38,059 bases of DNA, from assembly GCA_945612235.1 (NCBI GenBank), contig CALZAE010000015.1, forward strand, positions 1-38,059, written 5' to 3'. Source of the DNA: an uncultured Gammaproteobacteria bacterium. Lineage in GTDB: Bacteria; Pseudomonadota; Gammaproteobacteria; Pseudomonadales; Pseudomonadaceae. The notes beneath the pieces are model-generated. The model was given only the letters and a program-made list of their open reading frames with translations. It did not search any database and was not told where the DNA came from. A program made the position numbers and the translations under genes. Position 1 is the stretch's first letter. Each line of letters starts with the position of its first letter. Below, in pieces: positions 25,106-38,059 of the stretch.

Positions 25106-25288
25106 AGTAAAGCTCGAGGAAATAGTAAATATCACGCTATTCTACCAGCCATTGCCGCTGCAGGCGTAGTGCTAGAGGCAATTAATAACCAACTGCTGCG
25201 GTTGGGTATTTATTTAGGCTGGATATGGCGTTTTTTACTGGCTGTCGAATGCTATGTCGGACCGTACTTTTGAGGCGTTACACCCGTG

Positions 25289-26473
25289 CTAAACCACAAT
25301 CCCCGCCGCATGCCCGCTGGCCCAGGCCCACTGGAAGTTAAAGCCACCTAAATGACCACTGACATCTAAGACTTCACCAATAAAATACAGATTGTCTTGT
25401 TTCTGTGATTGCATGGTTTTAGAGGAGACTTCTTGGGTATCAATACCGCCTAAGGTGATTTCTGCAGTGCGGTAGCCTTCGGTACCTGAAGGTGTCAGCT
25501 GCCATTGATTAAGCTGTTGGCCAATGGCTGCCAACTGTTTGGCGTTGTATTGTTTAAGCGGCGTATTGGTAAACCAATGCTCACACAACCATTGCGCCAT
25601 TTTGCGCGTAAAGCATTCGCTAAGGACAGTTTTCAACTCCACATTAGGCTGTTGTGCTTGTTGCTCCAGCAGCCAAGCACTGGCATCGCGGTCGCTGAGT
25701 AAATTCACTTCAATCTGATTGCCTGGCAGCCAGTAGGAAGAAATCTGCAAAATCACCGGGCCGCTGAGGCCGCGATGGGTAAATAATAGATCTTCTTTAA
25801 AGCTTTGGCCGTTGCACTCAACGATGCAGTCATCAATCGAGGTGCCGGACAGGGCGGTGCATAATTCTTTGAGCTGTGGATCAGTCAGAGTAAAGGGCAC
25901 CAGTCCTGCACGGGTGGGCAAAATGCTGTGGCCAAACTGTTCAGCAACTTGATAACCAAAACCGGTCGCGCCTAAGGTTGGAATCGATAGGGCACCGCTG
26001 GCAATCACTAAGGACTTGCACTTGAAGGTCTGCTGTTTACTTTTGAGGGTAAAGCCTGTCTCGGTGGCTTGAATGCTCTCGATGCTGGTATTGAGTTCAA
26101 TCTTGGCACCGGCATCCGCGCACTCATCCAATAACATCTGCAAAATATCGTTGGCTTTATTATCGCAAAATAATTGGCCGAGCTTTTTCTCATGATAAGG
26201 AATCTGATGGCGCTGCACCATTTCGATAAAGTCCCATTGGGTGTAGCGCGCTAATGCCGACTTACAAAAATGTGGATTATTAGAGAGAAAGTTATCCGGC
26301 TCGGTGTACATATTGGTGAAATTGCACCGCCCACCACCGGACATCAGAATTTTCTTCCCCGCTTTATTAGCGTGATCGAGTACCAAGACCTTGCGGCCAC
26401 GTTGCGCGGCGGTCAAAGCACACATTAAACCGGCAGCACCGGCACCTATAATAATCACGTCCACAGTTTGCAC
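25289..26473 (-). CDS. HI0933/YhiN-type NAD(P)/FAD-dependent oxidoreductase
   Basis: 394 residues starting with GTG, preceded by AGG at 7 bp. The N-terminal dinucleotide-binding Rossmann motif is IIIGAGAAGLMCALTAAQRG. KKILMSGGGRCNFTN and the second FAD segment SLVIASGALSIPTLGATGFGYQVAEQFGHSI follow. The C-terminus LYFIGEVLDVSGHLGGFNFQWAWASGHAAG is diagnostic for the HI0933/BaiN/RdsA flavoprotein family. Substrates in this family are mostly unknown (BaiN acts on bile acids in clostridia); none can be assigned here. It is the last gene before 182 bp leading to trhP on the same strand. Upstream lies the repeat-bearing 500-bp intergenic region. Confidence 0.92.
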   Translation of the reverse strand: MQTVDVIIIGAGAAGLMCALTAAQRGRKVLVLDHANKAGKKILMSGGGRCNFTNMYTEPDNFLSNNPHFCKSALARYTQWDFIEMVQRHQIPYHEKKLGQLFCDNKANDILQMLLDECADAGAKIELNTSIESIQATETGFTLKSKQQTFKCKSLVIASGALSIPTLGATGFGYQVAEQFGHSILPTRAGLVPFTLTDPQLKELCTALSGTSIDDCIVECNGQSFKEDLLFTHRGLSGPVILQISSYWLPGNQIEVNLLSDRDASAWLLEQQAQQPNVELKTVLSECFTRKMAQWLCEHWFTNTPLKQYNAKQLAAIGQQLNQWQLTPSGTEGYRTAEITLGGIDTQEVSSKTMQSQKQDNLYFIGEVLDVSGHLGGFNFQWAWASGHAAGIVV

Positions 26474-26599
26474 GCTTTGTACCTGAGAAAATAAAAGCTC
26501 AGTTTAACGGGTTTTATTGAAGTGTTGGTTGTTCTTTGTAGGTGTGGGATGGCTTGCATATAAATGTATGTTGCTTGATTGCAGGAATATGCACGTGGC

Positions 26600-26700
26600 G
26601 TGCTGCGCTATTGCTGTTTTTCCGTCGACGAACCCATCCTGGGTTCAACTCCGGCGCTGCGCCATCCATGGCTACGCTTGTCACAGCAACAGCGCAGCAC
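26600..26700 (+). repeat. Structured repeat element, copy 1 (18-bp terminal inverted repeats)
   Basis: 101-bp element in the 502-bp gap between the flavoprotein and thioesterase genes. Terminal arms GTGCTGCGCTATTGCTGT (26600-26617) and its complement at 26683-26700 pair at 17 of 18 positions. Inside are a hairpin GAACCCA-TCC-TGGGTTC (26630-26646) and the core GGCGCTGCGCCATCCATGG (26653-26671) followed by CTACGCTTG. Core and layout recur in inverted orientation at 26845-26942, with different stem sequences. I cannot name the family. No transposase is present. The DNA between the two copies (26701-26844) is AT-rich and holds nothing I recognise. Confidence 0.8.
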
Positions 26701-26844
26701 TTATTGAAGATTTATAGTGTTTGCAAGCTTCTACTCAAAAAATAGTTTGGCCAGAACTCATAGCTAAATATGCAGATTTCAATGCTGTGCTGCAACTAAA
26801 AAGATACCTACACAAACAGTGCCAACAATAAAAATGATCAACAA

Positions 26845-26942
26845 GTACCTCGTGAGTGACGCGGCAAGCGAGCCATGGATGGCGAAGCGCCCGAATCGAG
26901 GCAGGAAGCCTCGTTGAGGGAAGAGCGCCACTCGCGAGGTAC
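26845..26942 (-). repeat. Structured repeat element, copy 2 (opposite orientation)
   Basis: 98-bp element, 33 bp after the thioesterase stop on the minus strand. Arms GTACCTCGTGAGTGACGC (26845-26862) and GCGCCACTCGCGAGGTAC (26925-26942) pair at 16 of 18 positions. An inner hairpin CGAGGC-AGGAA-GCCTCG lies at 26897-26913. The core CAAGCGAGCCATGGATGGCG (26864-26883) is the complement of the copy 1 core, continuing AAGCGCCC. Compared on the same strand the two copies share the core, the hairpin apex TCCTG and the spacing, but not the stem sequences. Confidence 0.8.
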
Positions 26943-26975
26943 GCCCCGCACCGATCAAGCCAGCCCAATAAAAAC

Positions 26976-27443
26976 CTAACTATGCAACACGAACTGCCCA
27001 GTAAAAACAGCACCATCGCGCTCATCTTCAGTTAAAATGCGGCTGGTTAAACTGATCCGCGCTTTGCCATGGCGTTGATACATCTTGAAAAATTTCATCC
27101 ACGTTGCCTCATCGGGCGCATCACAGATCACCGGCGCATTGCCATAAACCGGCAGGGGGTAATCAATTTGTCCTGCCTGAACCACGATATGTGTGGTATT
27201 TATACCTTCATCAAGCAAACGCAAGTGTAACCAGCCCCAACAGGCTAAAACACCGGCACAGTACAAACTGCCGCCAAACATCGAATTTTGATGATTAGTG
27301 TTTTCTGCTAAAGGCATCTGCAACTCTAAGCGTTGCTCGTGCCAGTCACGCACCTCGACTGCCATAGCAGCAGTTAAAGGAATATCGCTGGCAAATACTT
27401 GGGCTAGATGCTGACAAGCAGTGGTGCTGGATGCGCTGGGCAT
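26976..27443 (-). CDS. YiiD C-terminal-type hotdog thioesterase
   Basis: 155 residues from the ATG at 27443, which follows GAGGA; an in-frame extension to 27569 exists but carries no start signal. The putative thioesterase (YiiD C-terminal) pattern is clear: IPLTAAMAVEVRDWHEQRLELQMPL, NTNHQNSMFGGSLYCAGVLACWGWL and AGQIDYPLPVYGNAPVIC. In E. coli the domain is fused to an acetyltransferase; here it stands alone, as in Pseudomonas. The natural substrate is unknown. It is divergent from the antiporter gene. The two structured repeats lie between its stop and the flavoprotein gene. Confidence 0.87.
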   Translation of the reverse strand: MPSASSTTACQHLAQVFASDIPLTAAMAVEVRDWHEQRLELQMPLAENTNHQNSMFGGSLYCAGVLACWGWLHLRLLDEGINTTHIVVQAGQIDYPLPVYGNAPVICDAPDEATWMKFFKMYQRHGKARISLTSRILTEDERDGAVFTGQFVLHS

Positions 27444-27653
27444 GGAAATCCTCGCAAGGCTAAAATAAATAAGTTGAAAAAAAGACGTAAAGCTGATCAT
27501 AAGGGTCACTGCTTTGTTACTAATAGAACAAAATGTGCGTCTTAATAGGCATTCACCGTAAATTTTCATGAAAGATTTTAAACTTACGAGTGTCTAAAGG
27601 TTAGAATTAATAATCATGCGGTATCGTATTGTTTTTACAAAGGAGATGGGCTT

Positions 27654-29396
27654 GTGGATTCTGTAGCAACCAATAGTATATTTTTTGTTGGTGGGTTGTT
27701 AGTTGCTGTCAGTATTCTGGTGAGCTCAGTTTCTTCACGTGTTGGCATCCCTATTTTAGTTATTTTCATGGGTGTCGGCATGATGGCTGGTACCGATGGT
27801 GTGGGTGGTATTGTCTTTAATGATTACTCGCTCACCTATCTGGTCAGTAATCTAGCGCTGGCAGTCATTTTGCTCGATGGTGGAATGCGTACCCGCGTCG
27901 CCACCTTCCGTGTGGCACTCTGGCCGGCACTGTCTTTAGCAACCTTTGGCGTGATACTCACCGCGGGCCTGACCGGCTTAGCTGCTGCTTGGCTGTTTAA
28001 TCTCACCTTGCTCGAAGGTTTGCTGATTGGCTCGATTGTTGGCTCCACTGATGCTGCTGCGGTATTTAACCTGCTCAATGGTAAATCGCTGAACGAACGG
28101 GTGGGCTCGACCTTGGAAATTGAGTCGGGCAGTAATGATCCGATGGCGATGTTCCTCACCGTCACCTTGATTGCCATGTTGGTTGCGGGTGAAAGCAACT
28201 TCAGTATGGACTTCTTTTACAGTCTTGGCCGTCAGTTTGGTCTGGGTACTGTGCTGGGCTTGGGTGGTGGTTGGTTGCTGCTGCAAATCATTAATCGCAT
28301 TACCGTTGCCGATGGCCTGTATCCGCTGCTCGCGGTGAGTGGCAGTATTATGATTTATGCCTTCTCTGGCGAAGTGGGTGGTAGCGGCATTTTAGCGGTA
28401 TATGTGTGCGGTATGGTGCTGGGTAATCGCCCAATCCGGAATCGCCATGGCATTTTGCATATGTTTGATGGGCTGGCATGGCTCAGCCAAATTGGTATGT
28501 TCTTGGTGTTAGGATTATTGCTCACGCCACATGAGTTGTTGCCTATTGCTGTCCCTGCTTTGTTGCTGTCCCTGTGGATGATTCTCTTTGCGCGTCCGTT
28601 ATCCGTATTCCTAGGATTGTTACCCTTCCGCGGCTTTAATTTACGTGAGCGGGTATTTATTTCTTGGATTGGTTTACGCGGAGCGGTGCCGGTGATTTTG
28701 GCGGTGTTCCCGTTGGTGGCTGGTTTACCCAATGCGCAGCTGTTTTTTAACGTTGCCTTCTTTATTGTATTGGTGTCGTTACTATTGCAAGGCTCCACCT
28801 TGTCGTGGGCTGCACGCAAAGCCAAAGTGGATTTGCCACCAGCGCCGGTACCTATTTCGCGTGTTGGTCTGGAGATTCATCCCACCAGCCAATGGGAGCT
28901 GTTTGTGTACAGCTTAGGCAATCAGAAATGGTGCATTGATGCGCAACTGCGCGAACTAAAAATGCCGGCAGGCACCCGTATTGCGGCGCTGTTTCGTAAG
29001 AATCAACTGCTACACCCTAGCGGTAGTACGCGCTTAAAAGCCGATGATATTTTATGTGTGATTGGTCATGAAGATAACCTGCCGGCTTTAGGGCGTTTAT
29101 TTAGTAAGGCACCGCAGCGTGGTTTGGATATGCGCTTCTTTGGTGACTTTGTTCTAGAGGGTGATGCACAACTGGGCGCTGTGGCTGATGTTTATGGTTT
29201 GCAACTGGGTGAGCTGAGCCCAACCTTAAGCTTGGCAGATTTTATTACCCAAGCTGTAGGCGGTGAGGCAGTCCTGGGTGACCATATTGAATGGCAAGGT
29301 TTGACTTGGGCTGTGGCGGTTATGGAAGGTAATAAAGTGAGTAAGGTTGGGGTGCGATTCCCTGAAGGAAAGCGTCTAGAGTTGCCGTTTTTTTAA
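27654..29396 (+). CDS. cvrA: Potassium/proton antiporter, CPA1 family (CvrA/NhaP2)
   Basis: 580 residues from a GTG start, 8 bp after AGGAG. The first about 390 residues form some 12-13 membrane helices of the cation/proton antiporter fold. Motifs include [29 protein letters not shown] and the ion-site Asp in [15 protein letters not shown] cytosolic TrkA-C (RCK-C) domain comes next (about 400-480, [22 protein letters not shown]), then a CorC-like C-terminal segment (about 490-580). Family members expel K+ (or Na+) in exchange for protons and are gated by the cytosolic domain; E. coli CvrA has nearly the same length. The MscS-type channel gene follows 71 bp later. Confidence 0.94.
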   Translation: MDSVATNSIFFVGGLLVAVSILVSSVSSRVGIPILVIFMGVGMMAGTDGVGGIVFNDYSLTYLVSNLALAVILLDGGMRTRVATFRVALWPALSLATFGVILTAGLTGLAAAWLFNLTLLEGLLIGSIVGSTDAAAVFNLLNGKSLNERVGSTLEIESGSNDPMAMFLTVTLIAMLVAGESNFSMDFFYSLGRQFGLGTVLGLGGGWLLLQIINRITVADGLYPLLAVSGSIMIYAFSGEVGGSGILAVYVCGMVLGNRPIRNRHGILHMFDGLAWLSQIGMFLVLGLLLTPHELLPIAVPALLLSLWMILFARPLSVFLGLLPFRGFNLRERVFISWIGLRGAVPVILAVFPLVAGLPNAQLFFNVAFFIVLVSLLLQGSTLSWAARKAKVDLPPAPVPISRVGLEIHPTSQWELFVYSLGNQKWCIDAQLRELKMPAGTRIAALFRKNQLLHPSGSTRLKADDILCVIGHEDNLPALGRLFSKAPQRGLDMRFFGDFVLEGDAQLGAVADVYGLQLGELSPTLSLADFITQAVGGEAVLGDHIEWQGLTWAVAVMEGNKVSKVGVRFPEGKRLELPFF

Positions 29397-29467
29397 CTCA
29401 GGTAGCGCATTATAAAAATATTAACGGTATGGGCACGAGCGTGTTGTTCACAAGAAGGCTTAGGCAT

Positions 29468-34253
<4,786 letters not shown>

Positions 34254-34272
34254 GACTCTTTGAGTTGCAATC

Positions 34273-34318
34273 AGGCCGATTATCACGCAATAAAAAGCGT
34301 CGATAATCGGCCTTTTTT
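34273..34318 (+). terminator. Intrinsic terminator after selO
   Basis: Perfect 12-bp stem AGGCCGATTATC (34273-34284) with GATAATCGGCCT (34302-34313), a 17-nt loop and a T-run to 34318. It separates the antiporter-channel-selO group from betT. Confidence 0.9.
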
Positions 34319-34343
34319 CTGATTTAAAATCAGTTGTTTTGCT

Positions 34344-34364
34344 GTGAAAATTTACATTTTTCAC
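34344..34364 (+). promoter_or_regulatory. Inverted repeat in the betT upstream region
   Basis: GTGAAAA-N7-TTTTCAC, perfect 7-bp arms in the 297-bp gap ahead of betT, about 190 bp before its start. It has the shape of a repressor operator, but the protein cannot be named. TTGACA at 34487-34492 might be a -35, but no fitting -10 follows. The rest of the gap is AT-rich with nothing recognised. Confidence 0.35.
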
Positions 34365-34550
34365 GGCTTTAGTCAGATATTAAACGACATTTATTATTGC
34401 GCCGCGTTTTTTACTGTGACAAGGTTAGGAGCTTTGTAAGTGCGTGCGTGCTGTTTTTTCATGGCTTTTTTGCCACAGATAAATGGTTGACACGTTTCAA
34501 GCTGACTGACATTGGCGCCGAAATTGAGCATAGATCAAGGAGTTCCTACT

Positions 34551-36668
34551 ATGACCTCAGATAAAACGACAACAGATAAGTCGTCTAAAGTTTCTACCAT
34601 TCTCCTCCCCGTATTTGTTCCCTCGGTTCTGGTGATTGCCTTGATGGTGATTGGCACCATGAGTAATCCCGAGCGTGCTGGGGCCTTGTTTGCTGATGTA
34701 TTGGCCTATATCACCACCACCTTTGGTTGGTTTTATATGTTAGCCGTAGCAATTTTCTTAGTCTTTGTTGTTTCAGTTGCTTTTAGCAGTTGGGGGAATA
34801 TTAAACTCGGGCCTGACCATGCCGAGCCGGAATACAGTTTTTTTGCCTGGTTCGCCATGCTCTTCTCCGCCGGTTACGGGATTGCCTTGCTGTTCTTTGG
34901 GGTGGCTGAGCCGGTTTTACACTATGCATCACCACCCGACGGTGCAGGATTGACGGTGGATGCAGCGAAACAAGCGATGCAGATTGCCTTCTTCCACTGG
35001 GGTTTCCATATTTGGGCCATCTACGGCTTGGTGGGTTTGTCTTTAGCCTACTTTGCCTTCCGCCACGGTTTACCCTTGTCGATGCGCTCCACTTTATACC
35101 CGCTGATTGGTGAGAAAATTCACGGCCCGATGGGGCATGCTGTGGATACCTTTGCCATTTTAGGCACCATGTTTGGTATCGCTACATCCTTGGGTTTATC
35201 GGTTGCGCAAATTAACGCCGGTCTCAATTACCTGTGGCCGTCGATTCCAGTCAACACCACTGTGCAGTTGATCGCCTTAGTGGTGATTACGTGCTTGGCC
35301 ACCTTGTCGGTAGCGGCGGGGATGGATAAAGGTGTGAAGCGCCTGTCCATGCTCAATATCATCTTAGCTGTGGCGCTGATGGTGTTTGTGTTTGCTGTGG
35401 GCCCAACCATCTTTATTCTCAATACCTTTATGGAAAATACCGGTAGCTACTTGAGTAATATTGTTGAGCGCACCTTTAGCTTGCAGGCCTATACCTCAAG
35501 CGATTGGATTGGTAACTGGACGCTGTTTATCTTCGGCTGGACCATCGCTTGGGCGCCCTTTGTGGGTCTGTTTATTGCTAAGATCAGCCGAGGTCGTACC
35601 ATTCGCCAGTTTGTGGTCGGCGTGATGTTAGTACCAACCATCTTTACCTTCTTATGGTTCTCAGTGTTTGGTGATACGGCGCTGCATCTGATTATGGTGG
35701 ATGGTTATACCGAGCTGATTCAGCAAGTTCAAAACGATCATGCAGTGGCGCTGTTTAAGCTGTTTGAACTGTTGCCCTTCACACAGATTGTGTCGTTCTT
35801 AACCATCTTTTTGATTATTACCTTCTTTGTCACCTCCTCGGACTCAGGCTCGATTGTGATTGATTCCCTGGCCTCGGGCGGTGTGGCAAATACGCCTGTC
35901 TGGCAGCGAGTGTTTTGGGCATCGATGCAAGGGCTGGTGGCTGCAGCCTTGCTCTTAGCCGGTGGTTTAAGCGCCTTACAAACGGCCAGTATCGTCAGTG
36001 CCTTACCCTTTGCGGTGATTATGCTGATTGCCATGGTGGGGATGTGGCGCGCCTTGATTATTGAGGGGCACCACGAAACCAGTCTGACGCAAAATATGCA
36101 GTCCACCCCAGGTGGTTATAAGTCTGGACCGGGTTTTTGGAAAAAGCGTTTGGCCAACTTGGTTGATTTCCCAGCACGTGAAGCAGTGGAGAAATTTATC
36201 CGCACCACGGGTATTCAAGGGATGGAAAAAGTTGAGCAGGAACTGGAAGCCAAAGGCTGGGTCGCTGAAGTGGGCTTTGATGAGCAAAATCTACGCGCGC
36301 AGTTTCAGGTGTTCCAAGAAGGTAAGTTGGAGTTTATTTATGAAATCCGCTTACGTGCTTACGCGATGCCAGACTTTACTTTCCCAGTGACTACAGGCAA
36401 GGCTGACGATGAGCAGTACTATCGTGCAGAAGTGTTCTTGCGTCGCGGTGGACAGGCTTATGATGTGTATGGCTACGATGAGCAAGATATCATTACTGAT
36501 ATTCTTGACCAGTTTGAGAAGTACATGCACTTCTTGCACGTGTCCCCCGGTATTCTGCCGTGGAATATGGCCGAGCATGATGATGACTTAGTCACGCAAG
36601 ATGCCGAACTGGATGCGGACGCACCGGCACCGGTGTCGCCAGCAGCCATTGAAGGTAAGCCTGTGTAA
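34551..36668 (+). CDS. betT: BCCT-family choline/betaine transporter (BetT-like)
   Basis: 705 residues from the ATG at 34551 behind AAGGAG; the in-frame start at 34512 is not supported. Twelve membrane helices run to about residue 505. The BCCT signature is complete: GYGIALLFFGVAEPVLHY, FHWGFHIWAIYGLVGLSLAYF and GWTIAWAPFVGLFIAKISRGRTIRQF. The C-terminal about 190 residues are a long hydrophilic cytosolic domain, as in BetT proteins, where it tunes the response to osmolarity. The substrate is probably choline (or glycine betaine), taken up with H+. No betIBA genes are adjacent. Confidence 0.92.
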   Translation: MTSDKTTTDKSSKVSTILLPVFVPSVLVIALMVIGTMSNPERAGALFADVLAYITTTFGWFYMLAVAIFLVFVVSVAFSSWGNIKLGPDHAEPEYSFFAWFAMLFSAGYGIALLFFGVAEPVLHYASPPDGAGLTVDAAKQAMQIAFFHWGFHIWAIYGLVGLSLAYFAFRHGLPLSMRSTLYPLIGEKIHGPMGHAVDTFAILGTMFGIATSLGLSVAQINAGLNYLWPSIPVNTTVQLIALVVITCLATLSVAAGMDKGVKRLSMLNIILAVALMVFVFAVGPTIFILNTFMENTGSYLSNIVERTFSLQAYTSSDWIGNWTLFIFGWTIAWAPFVGLFIAKISRGRTIRQFVVGVMLVPTIFTFLWFSVFGDTALHLIMVDGYTELIQQVQNDHAVALFKLFELLPFTQIVSFLTIFLIITFFVTSSDSGSIVIDSLASGGVANTPVWQRVFWASMQGLVAAALLLAGGLSALQTASIVSALPFAVIMLIAMVGMWRALIIEGHHETSLTQNMQSTPGGYKSGPGFWKKRLANLVDFPAREAVEKFIRTTGIQGMEKVEQELEAKGWVAEVGFDEQNLRAQFQVFQEGKLEFIYEIRLRAYAMPDFTFPVTTGKADDEQYYRAEVFLRRGGQAYDVYGYDEQDIITDILDQFEKYMHFLHVSPGILPWNMAEHDDDLVTQDAELDADAPAPVSPAAIEGKPV

Positions 36669-36730
36669 ACCGAGCGGTTGCTGCAGTCTGCATTCGTGTT
36701 CATGAGGATGCAGGCTGCTCGACCAGACAC

Positions 36731-36766
36731 AAAAGGGCGGCGCTGATCATCAGGGCCGCCCTTTTT
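36731..36766. terminator. Bidirectional intrinsic terminator between betT and the DUF2782 gene
   Basis: Stem AAAAGGGCGGC (36731-36741) with GCCGCCCTTTT (36755-36765), 13-nt loop, A-run on one side and T-run on the other. The flanking genes converge. Confidence 0.88.
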
Positions 36767-36778
36767 ATTGCTAGTGAT

Positions 36779-37066
36779 TTACCAGCTAAAAATTTCCCAA
36801 GAAGGAATGCGCATCTCAGGCTTATCGGCACGGATAAAGTTGCCATCGCTGCCATCCGCACGTACTAAAAAGTAAGGCTTACCTTTTTTGGGTGTGATTT
36901 TAACTGCATATAAAAAACCATTCAGACGGTATTCCTCAACGGTTCTATCACCTTTTTGTACGATGGTGACATCCGGCTCACCGCTGACTGATTCCTCAGC
37001 AAAGGCAAGCATAGGGCAAGCGAGTAAAACACCTGCGAGTGTGAAACGCTGCAAAGTAGTACGCAT
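36779..37066 (-). CDS. DUF2782 periplasmic protein
   Basis: 95 residues with a signal peptide (MRTTLQRFTLAGVLLACPMLAFA), so the mature part is about 72 residues in the periplasm. The DUF2782 pattern is seen as PDVTIVQKGDRTVEEYRLNGFLYAVKITPKKGKPYFLVRADGSDGNFI. The function is unknown. In Pseudomonas the family member usually stands next to polA (recalled), but here it is between betT and a DUF3817 gene. It is divergent from the DUF3817 gene over a 201-bp gap. Confidence 0.88.
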   Translation of the reverse strand: MRTTLQRFTLAGVLLACPMLAFAEESVSGEPDVTIVQKGDRTVEEYRLNGFLYAVKITPKKGKPYFLVRADGSDGNFIRADKPEMRIPSWEIFSW

Positions 37067-37267
37067 AGTCAGTATCCTTTTTCGACGAGTGGGCGTGGTG
37101 ATAGTTCTAGTCTAGCAAGAGCGCTGCACTGCGTGTTGATGATATTTGCAGTTGAGTGGTCTATACCAAAAGTTGAATAACCCTCCCTAGCCGAAGTTAC
37201 AACAACGCTGCATGACTACGCTTATACTTAGCAAATTAATATAACTTAAACCCTTAAGGAACTCTAA

Positions 37268-37549
37268 ATGCTAAAGCTCTTTCGCGCCGCAAGTTTTATT
37301 GAAGGCATGTCGTATCTGGTGATTCTCTGCGTGACCCTTGGCCTGATCAGTCGTGATTTTGTCTCAGTGCTGGGTATGACCCATGGTGTGCTGTTTATGA
37401 TCTATTGTGTGCTGGCGCTGGTGGTGTCGCATCAGCAAAGTTGGTCGTGCAAAACCTCACTTTTGTTACTGGTCTCCGCGCTGATTCCCTTGGCGTTTGT
37501 ACCGGTTGAGTTGTTTTTGCAGAGAGAATTGGCGAAAAAACATTATTGA
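37268..37549 (+). CDS. DUF3817 small integral membrane protein
   Basis: 93 residues. The N-terminal FRAASFIEGMSYLVILCVTLGLI and the central GMTHGVLFMIYCVLALVV are the hallmarks of DUF3817. Three membrane helices are expected (about 8-28, 35-55, 61-82), with a basic C-terminal tail (ELAKKHY). AAGGA precedes the ATG. The function of the family is not known. It stands alone: the DUF2782 gene is divergent, and the next plus-strand gene starts 106 bp later with its own ribosome-binding site. Confidence 0.85.
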   Translation: MLKLFRAASFIEGMSYLVILCVTLGLISRDFVSVLGMTHGVLFMIYCVLALVVSHQQSWSCKTSLLLLVSALIPLAFVPVELFLQRELAKKHY

Positions 37550-37655
37550 TCGCACCTTACGATCTGCTCATTCATGGCTCATAACTTGACGTGGTTTGTA
37601 TCATGCATCGATCTAAGCTATACAAAAGATACTGTTATTTAGCTTGGAGCCCACT

Positions 37656-38059
37656 ATGACCTCAAAAAAGAAACTCCTAATCATCGCGCACGCCCCGTCT
37701 GCTAACACTCAGCAGCTGCGCGATGCCGTACTCAAAGGCGCTTCTCATCCCGATATTGAGAATGTCGAAGTGGTGATGCGTGCGCCGCTAGAAACCCAGC
37801 CCGAAGATATTATTGCTGCGGATGCTATTATTTTGGGTACCACAGAAAATTTTGGCTATATGGCAGGTCTGGTCAAAGACGTGTTTGATCGTTGTTTTTA
37901 CCCCTGCTTGGAGCACACCGAAGGTATGCCTTTTGCCTTTTATGTGCGTGCAGGGTTGGATGGTACTGGGACTTGTACGGCGATTAAAAGCATTACCAAA
38001 GGCCTGCGTTGGAAGTTAGTGCAAGAGCCATTGTTGTATAAAGGTTCTTGGGATGAGGC
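37656..38059 (+). CDS. Flavodoxin-fold NAD(P)H-dependent reductase family protein (3' end missing)
   Basis: The first 134 residues are visible; the window ends before any stop. GGAG precedes the ATG at 37656. The N-terminus KKLLIIAHAPSANTQQLRDAVLKGA is a flavodoxin-like phosphate-binding loop, although the usual S/T-x-T-x-N-T is modified. ADAIILGTTENFGYMAGLVKDVFDRCFYPC is the second FMN-contacting loop of the flavodoxin/NADPH-FMN-reductase family. The substrate is unknown. The total length is probably about 150-190 residues. Confidence 0.85.
   Translation, partial: MTSKKKLLIIAHAPSANTQQLRDAVLKGASHPDIENVEVVMRAPLETQPEDIIAADAIILGTTENFGYMAGLVKDVFDRCFYPCLEHTEGMPFAFYVRAGLDGTGTCTAIKSITKGLRWKLVQEPLLYKGSWDE

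Noticed and set aside
26517-26745. Two overlapping open frames of 66-67 codons on the plus strand
   Set aside because: They run through structured repeat copy 1, and their translation is an artefact of the repeat; no ribosome-binding site.
26735-27025. 96-codon open frame on the minus strand
   Set aside because: It overlaps the end of the thioesterase gene and repeat copy 2; the RHPWLAC-like stretch comes from the repeat core.
28355-28825. 156-codon open frame antisense to the antiporter
   Set aside because: Composition is basic and Asn/Thr-rich, typical of a shadow of a membrane protein gene; no start signal.
29429-29467. Earlier ATG for the MscS-type channel
   Set aside because: It would add 13 basic residues before a clear signal peptide, and the later ATG has AAGG at a proper distance.

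Overview
The window is a contiguous piece of a gammaproteobacterial chromosome. By eye the GC content is close to half. The gene content and gene neighbourhoods are those of the Pseudomonadaceae: hisH-hisA-hisF beside ctpA-envC-gpmI; rhodanese-grxC-secB; a response regulator with an M23 peptidase near ubiA-ubiC; ComM-UbiK-GlnK-SutA; UvrD next to a GGDEF/EAL protein and a TrhP-like U32 protein. SutA is a transcription factor known mainly from Pseudomonas, so a lower-GC relative of Pseudomonas (the Thiopseudomonas/Denitrificimonas/Oblitimonas type) is my best guess; the sequence does not fix the genus. Nearly all genes look intact and vertically inherited. I see no tRNA, rRNA, CRISPR array, integrase, transposase or prophage gene.

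Layout. 1-2216: histidine biosynthesis (partial hisH, hisA, hisF), with an intrinsic terminator between hisA and hisF. 2246-6543 (minus): gpmI, envC, ctpA, i.e. a glycolytic enzyme followed by two envelope/peptidoglycan factors. 6679-9981 (plus): membrane rhodanese, glutaredoxin, SecB, a REC-domain response regulator and a secreted M23 endopeptidase. 10000-11499 (minus): ubiC-ubiA, the first steps of ubiquinone synthesis. 11721-12498: an HU-family protein and an SCP2-domain protein. 12563-14416 (minus): comM and ubiK. 14704-15744: glnK and sutA (nitrogen and slow-growth regulation). 15838-21158 (minus): acyl-CoA thioesterase, SMI1/KNR4 protein, Tim44-domain protein, an orphan TRAP solute-binding lipoprotein, and uvrD. 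21417-23702: a PAS-PAS-GGDEF-EAL protein. 23717-27443 (minus): TrhP-like U32 protein, HI0933-type flavoprotein and a YiiD-type thioesterase; the last two are separated by about 500 bp of repeats. 27654-36668 (plus): K+/H+ antiporter, giant MscS-family channel, SelO AMPylase and a BetT-type transporter, a group with an osmotic and redox stress flavour. 36779-38059: DUF2782, DUF3817 and a partial flavodoxin-fold protein.

The feature least explained by known families is a pair of about 100-bp structured elements at 26600-26700 and 26845-26942, lying in opposite orientations. Each has 18-bp terminal inverted repeats and an inner hairpin. The stem sequences differ completely between the two copies, but the architecture and a core around GCCATCCATGGCT are the same. 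This looks like conservation of fold with compensatory change, and it is my main candidate for an undescribed or under-described element family. Other points worth a look are glnK without an adjacent amtB, inverted repeats in the glnK and sutA leaders, three consecutive palindromes upstream of the HU gene, and a perfect 12-bp hairpin inside the gpmI-envC operon.
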